A stretch of 64,000 nt of DNA from Acidobacteriota bacterium (GTDB lineage Bacteria > Acidobacteriota > Terriglobia > Terriglobales > SCQP01), in assembly GCA_021789895.1 (NCBI GenBank), contig JAJYIU010000013.1:1-64000 (forward strand), given 5' to 3'. Shown here piece after piece: positions 60,589-64,000 of the stretch; the first letter of the stretch is position 1; every line of letters begins with the position of its first letter. The notes under the pieces were generated by a model that made no database searches, was not told the origin of the DNA, and saw only the letters and a list, made by a program, of their open reading frames with translations. The translations under genes were made by a program, and so were the position numbers.

Positions 60589-62064
60589 CTATGGAGACGG
60601 ATGGGCGCCGTCCGTAGCTCCGGCAATGCCCAACTGCTGCAAAATCGCGGGATTCGGCGATTGCACCGCCAGCGGGTTGTGACACACGGTGCAATCCTGG
60701 GTCAGCACCTGGCCGGCCTGCCCGGCCAGGTGCAAATTGCCATGGCAGCGGAAGCAGCCGGGAGAATTGACGTGTCCCAGGTTGTTGGGGTAATAGCCCC
60801 AGCCGATTTTCATGCTGGGAAAGACGTTTTCACGGTAAATGCGCATGATAGCGGCGGCGGAGGCGGCAATCGCGTTGCGTTTTTGCGCCGCCAGGGCCGG
60901 ATATTTCGCCGCGTAAAAGCGTTGCAGCGCCCGCGGAATCGCGCGCGCGGCGGCCTGCCGGCTCGGATAGCCGGCCTCGAGCAGCGCCACCCCCTGTTGC
61001 TTGAGGTAAGGCAGGGTGGCGTCCATGCTGCCCGCGGCGAGCGCCGCGTTCAAGGCCTCATTGGGGAGATGGAAGGTATGCGACGGCTGGTTATGGCAGT
61101 CAATGCAATCCATCGTGCGGCCGGATTGCAGATTGACGCTTTGCGGCGGCGTCGCATCGTCCACATAAAGCCGTTTCTTGCCGGTGAGAGTGTTGACGTA
61201 TTCCACCCAATGCACCTTCTGCCGGCTGGCGTCGGCGCCATAGACGATATGAACGCCGGCGGCGACGTGCGCGCCGTGAATGCCGCCCTGGCCGTTGCCG
61301 CCGCCGATATGCATCAGCAGCACGGTGGTGGTGCGCGTGTTCGCCGCATCCGCGGCGTAATGCGGAATCGTCACCAGGCGATTGCCCTCAAATCGCGCCG
61401 GCCAATGGCACTGCTCGCAGGTTTCGCGGGCCGGGCGGAGATTGGTGATCGGCACCGGTATCGGCCGCGGATAAGTGTTGAACAGCACCGCAAAGACCTG
61501 ATGCACGCCGGAGAGCTTGCTGCGCACAAACCAGGAGGCGCCCGGCCCGATGTGGCATTGCACGCAGGCCACCCGCGCATGCGGCGAATGCAGGTAGGTG
61601 ACATATTCCGGCTGCATCACCGTGTGACAGGTGCGGCCGCAGAAGGTGACGCTGTCCATGTAATTGACGCCGCTGTAAACGAGCTGGCTGCCGATGACGA
61701 TGTTGGCGCAGGTGGCGATGGCGACAAAGCCCACCAGGCGGCGGAAATCCCGGTTGGTGAAGTCGAGCGGGGGAAAATTCGCGGGATAGATGCCGCGGCG
61801 CAATTCGCGATGCTTTTGCCAGGCCACGCCGGCGGCAATCAGCAGCAGGCCGCCAAAGAACACCGCCGGTAGTCCTAGAAAAATCAAAATCCCGATGTAG
61901 GGGTGCACCACCTCGCCGCGCAGCGCGGCCGGCAGCAGATAAAGCCAAAACACGCCGCCGACCGTGACCATGACCACGCCGATGCGGCTGATCAGGTTGC
62001 TGGAAAGATGCACGATCGGCAAAAACCACTCGCGAAATCTGTCCGAGGCGGTGTTCTGAGTCAT
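60589..62064 (-). CDS. membrane-bound multihaem cytochrome c (NapC/NirT-like)
   Basis: A 491-residue protein with three N-terminal hydrophobic segments and six haem motifs: CGRTCH (142-147, a CX3CH type), CVQCH near 167, CEQCH near 216, CIDCH, CFRCH and CTVCH. The CGRTCHTVMQPEY...HARVACVQCHIGPGA part is typical of quinol-oxidising NapC/NirT-family cytochromes. It should take electrons from the quinol pool and pass them to periplasmic acceptors. A small cytochrome c gene lies 157 nt upstream on the same strand. It could partner or compete with the Act complex. Confidence 0.85.
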   Translation of the reverse strand: MTQNTASDRFREWFLPIVHLSSNLISRIGVVMVTVGGVFWLYLLPAALRGEVVHPYIGILIFLGLPAVFFGGLLLIAAGVAWQKHRELRRGIYPANFPPLDFTNRDFRRLVGFVAIATCANIVIGSQLVYSGVNYMDSVTFCGRTCHTVMQPEYVTYLHSPHARVACVQCHIGPGASWFVRSKLSGVHQVFAVLFNTYPRPIPVPITNLRPARETCEQCHWPARFEGNRLVTIPHYAADAANTRTTTVLLMHIGGGNGQGGIHGAHVAAGVHIVYGADASRQKVHWVEYVNTLTGKKRLYVDDATPPQSVNLQSGRTMDCIDCHNQPSHTFHLPNEALNAALAAGSMDATLPYLKQQGVALLEAGYPSRQAAARAIPRALQRFYAAKYPALAAQKRNAIAASAAAIMRIYRENVFPSMKIGWGYYPNNLGHVNSPGCFRCHGNLHLAGQAGQVLTQDCTVCHNPLAVQSPNPAILQQLGIAGATDGAHPSP

Positions 62065-62221
62065 CGTTCAGTTACTCTTGAGATAGAAGTATCGCATTGA
62101 TGATCCCTTGAGACGCAAGTCCGCCGCCCCGGGCAGAAAACAACGGCGCTGGACTGCGCCGTCCTTGCGCCTGGGCGGCGGATGATGGTCAAGATCAGGA
62201 AAGGCGGCGGGCCGGGCGGCG

Positions 62222-62542
62222 CTACTTATGCTGCAGCGCGCGCACGTAGGCCACCAGCGCCCGGATTTGCGCCGGCGAGAGCGAGTTATAGGCGGGCATG
62301 GGCGACGCGCCTTTGCGGATGATGGCGGCGATCTGGGCGTTGGTTTTTTTCTTCGCGGCCGGCGTCAGCAGGTTCGTTTTGGGGCCCATGAAGCTCACCC
62401 CGCCGCCGCTGCTGCCGTGGCAGCCGGCGCATTTGGCGGTATAAAGCTTATGTCCCGCCGCCGGCTTGGCGGCCTGAGCCGTAACCAGCCCTATCCCCAG
62501 CGCCAGGGCTGCGATTCCAATCCATTGCTGCATGCGTGTCAT
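62222..62542 (-). CDS. small monohaem cytochrome c
   Basis: A 106-residue periplasmic cytochrome c: signal peptide to about residue 24, haem motif CAGCH near residue 38, then GPKTNL and the probable axial Met in SPMPAYN. It is clearly related to the cytochrome at 27177-27551. AAAGGAATGG precedes the ATG. It is followed on the same strand by the six-haem cytochrome and may be a carrier for it. Confidence 0.85.
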   Translation of the reverse strand: MTRMQQWIGIAALALGIGLVTAQAAKPAAGHKLYTAKCAGCHGSSGGGVSFMGPKTNLLTPAAKKKTNAQIAAIIRKGASPMPAYNSLSPAQIRALVAYVRALQHK

Positions 62543-63096
62543 AGTCCATTCCTTTCACCGGCAATGCTGCCGCCGGCTGCAGTTCTATTGTCGGCCAGGC
62601 GCGGCGGCGCGGCTGTGATGCCGGTCATGCGTGCGCACCGCGGCGCTTACTTCGGTGCGTGCGCGGTAAAGCGCGAGCAGCCTGTGCGCGGAAATGCCGG
62701 CTACGCTGGCCGTTCTAGCTGGGGGTGGCATCCGGTTGCGGGTTCGATTTCTACGCAATAGATTTGCTGCCGGGAATCACACGATATAGTCATTTGGTAT
62801 TACGCTGACTGGTAGCTAAAATATTGCCGGCAGAACCGCAGACGAATAGTAAGCGTCGGTCAGGGAACATTTTAGATATTTTAATTTTTCCCTGATTGCC
62901 AGCAGGTTTGTGGTATGGTAATTGAGCCGAGCGGCTGTGGCATTACCCCTTCGGCACAGTTTCCATCACCACGGAAGTATCACCCGGTTGCCGACTCAGT
63001 GCATGCACCGGTGAATCGAGCATTGCGGTTTCCCCCTCGAGCCATTCACTGGCAGCGGAAGTTGATTCCCCGGTCCATGGCTTGCTGCAGGAGCTT
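62543..63096. other. long intergenic region before the NHL-repeat gene
   Basis: About 550 bp with no gene seen. It is more AT-rich than the neighbours. A promoter-like pair lies at 62794-62822 and a 7-bp hairpin near 62633-62665. The rest is unassigned. Confidence 0.5.
62794..62822 (+). promoter_or_regulatory. sigma-70-like promoter for the NHL-repeat gene
   Basis: TTGGTA (62794-62799), a 17-bp spacer and TAAAAT (62817-62822), pointing to the NHL gene 274 bp away. The leader would be long. Confidence 0.4.
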
Positions 63097-64000
63097 ATGT
63101 TATTGCGTTACTTTTCTTTCCCCCCACGCCGTTCCCCGTCCGCCCCGCCGCAACCGCGGCGCAGGCCTCTCCGCCGGCTGAGGCTGCTGACGCTGTTGCT
63201 GGCCGCAGCCGGATTGATGCTGGCGAGCCGAACGCCATTGCGCGCGCAGAATATTGCCTCCGGCAGCGTCACACTGGCGAACCGCGTCCAGCTCATCGCC
63301 GGCGCAGGCGGCGGCGCCGCCAGCACCACGCCGGGCAGTCCGTTCGTCAGCTTCTCGCAAGTTCGCAAGGTTGCCGTGGACGCTTCCGGCAACATCTACA
63401 TTGCCGATACCGGCACCAGCGAAATTTACGAACTCTACGCCGCGACTGGCAAACTGGCCGTGATTGCCGGCGGCGGCTCGACTGCTCCCAGCGCCACGCC
63501 CATCGCCGCCACCTCGATCAGCATGATCTCGCCCACTGGCTTGGCCGTGGACGCATCGGGCAATGTTTACATTGCCGACGCCGGTCTGGGGGAAATTTAC
63601 GAGGTTTACGCCTCCAGCGGCAATCTGGTGTTGCTGGCTGGCGGCGGAGCCAGTGCGCCCGCCACCACGGCCGCCAGTCCCACCGGCGTCAGCCTGAGCA
63701 ACCCTAGCGGCGTGGCCGTGGATGCGGCCGGCAACCTGTACATCGCCGACAACGGAAACAACGAAATCGAAGAGCTCTATGCCGCTGGCGTCAACAGCGG
63801 CAACCTGGCAGTGATCGCCGGCGGCGGCGCCGGCTCTCCCAGCACCACCGCTTCGCCGGCAACCACGGTTGCTTTAAACGGCCCCGTCGATGTTGCGCTC
63901 GATGCCGCCGGCAATCTCTATATCGCCGATAGCTGGAACAACGAGATTGAAGAGCTCTACGCTTCCGGCGTGAATCAAGGCCAGTTGGCGGTCATCGCCG
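63097..64000 (+). CDS. secreted NHL-repeat protein, 5' part only
   Basis: Starts at ATG 63097 after GCAGGAG and runs past the window edge. A signal peptide spans about residues 1-51 (Arg-rich start, LLLAAAGLMLA, ending LRAQ). The rest is made of repeats with AVDASGNIYIAD-type and LAVIAGGG motifs, starting near 63376, 63547, 63718 and 63898, that is every 171, 171 and 180 bp. These are NHL-type beta-propeller blades; the protein is probably large, secreted or surface-bound. Partner or ligand unknown. Confidence 0.75.
   Translation, partial: MLLRYFSFPPRRSPSAPPQPRRRPLRRLRLLTLLLAAAGLMLASRTPLRAQNIASGSVTLANRVQLIAGAGGGAASTTPGSPFVSFSQVRKVAVDASGNIYIADTGTSEIYELYAATGKLAVIAGGGSTAPSATPIAATSISMISPTGLAVDASGNVYIADAGLGEIYEVYASSGNLVLLAGGGASAPATTAASPTGVSLSNPSGVAVDAAGNLYIADNGNNEIEELYAAGVNSGNLAVIAGGGAGSPSTTASPATTVALNGPVDVALDAAGNLYIADSWNNEIEELYASGVNQGQLAVIA

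Noticed and set aside
1-64000. CRISPR arrays, prophage and integrase genes
   Set aside because: No regularly spaced repeats, cas genes, phage structural genes or integrase motifs were seen anywhere in the window.

Overview
The window is a GC-rich bacterial chromosome segment, most likely from an Acidobacteriota member. I infer this from the gene mix rather than from a marker gene: an alternative complex III (Act) operon of multihaem cytochromes, a complete Tad pilus locus, NHL-repeat and carboxypeptidase-regulatory-like secreted proteins, an S9 dipeptidyl-peptidase, and a RibBA with a degenerate GTP-cyclohydrolase half. I see no rRNA, convincing tRNA, CRISPR array, phage gene or intact insertion sequence.

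Layout. 0.2-7.4 kb: GH105-like hydrolase, FkbM methyltransferase, a biotin carboxylase/biotin carrier pair, two unknown proteins and a GH144/glycoamylase-type secreted enzyme. 7.4-9.5 kb: dciA-gatC-gatA. 9.6-19.5 kb: YjbQ, a GT9 glycosyltransferase, TrmO, an S9 peptidase, a three-gene BNR-repeat/MoaD-like/methyltransferase operon, an outer-membrane protein behind a possible FNR-type promoter, a lipoprotein and a trans-sulfuration PLP enzyme. 19.6-25.9 kb: Act respiratory operon (actA, split actB, actC, actD, diheme actE) on the minus strand. Divergent from it are an unusual cupredoxin/cytochrome c fusion and a small cytochrome c. 27.6-36 kb: sodium:solute symporter with a small membrane partner, GT4, glyA, holA, a DUF2520 protein and ribBA. 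36-42.3 kb: SurA/PpiC-like lipoprotein, a four-gene ABC export operon, a 0.5 kb repeat-bearing gap and a CtaA/Cox15-like membrane protein.

42.4-60.6 kb is surface biogenesis. A minus-strand operon encodes a sigma-54 activator with a degenerate receiver domain, two TadE-like minor pilins and TadG. Two GT39-like membrane proteins follow on the plus strand, then flp-tadV-cpaB-cpaC-cpaE-cpaF-tadB-tadC, a 32-residue membrane microprotein, and a DUF192-GT2-methyltransferase operon. 60.6-62.6 kb encodes a six-haem membrane cytochrome and a small cytochrome c paralogous to the one at 27 kb. The window ends inside a secreted NHL-repeat protein.

How the parts connect. The Act complex should oxidise quinol and pass electrons to c-type cytochromes. 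The cytochromes encoded at 26-27.5 kb and 60-62.5 kb could be its partners or feed other acceptors. The Tad genes should build a surface pilus, with the sigma-54 activator as probable regulator. The most unusual items are the cytochrome c domain inserted into a ligand-less cupredoxin, the pseudo-receiver activator, the masked-tail MoaD-like protein, and an apparent ACG start for cpaB.
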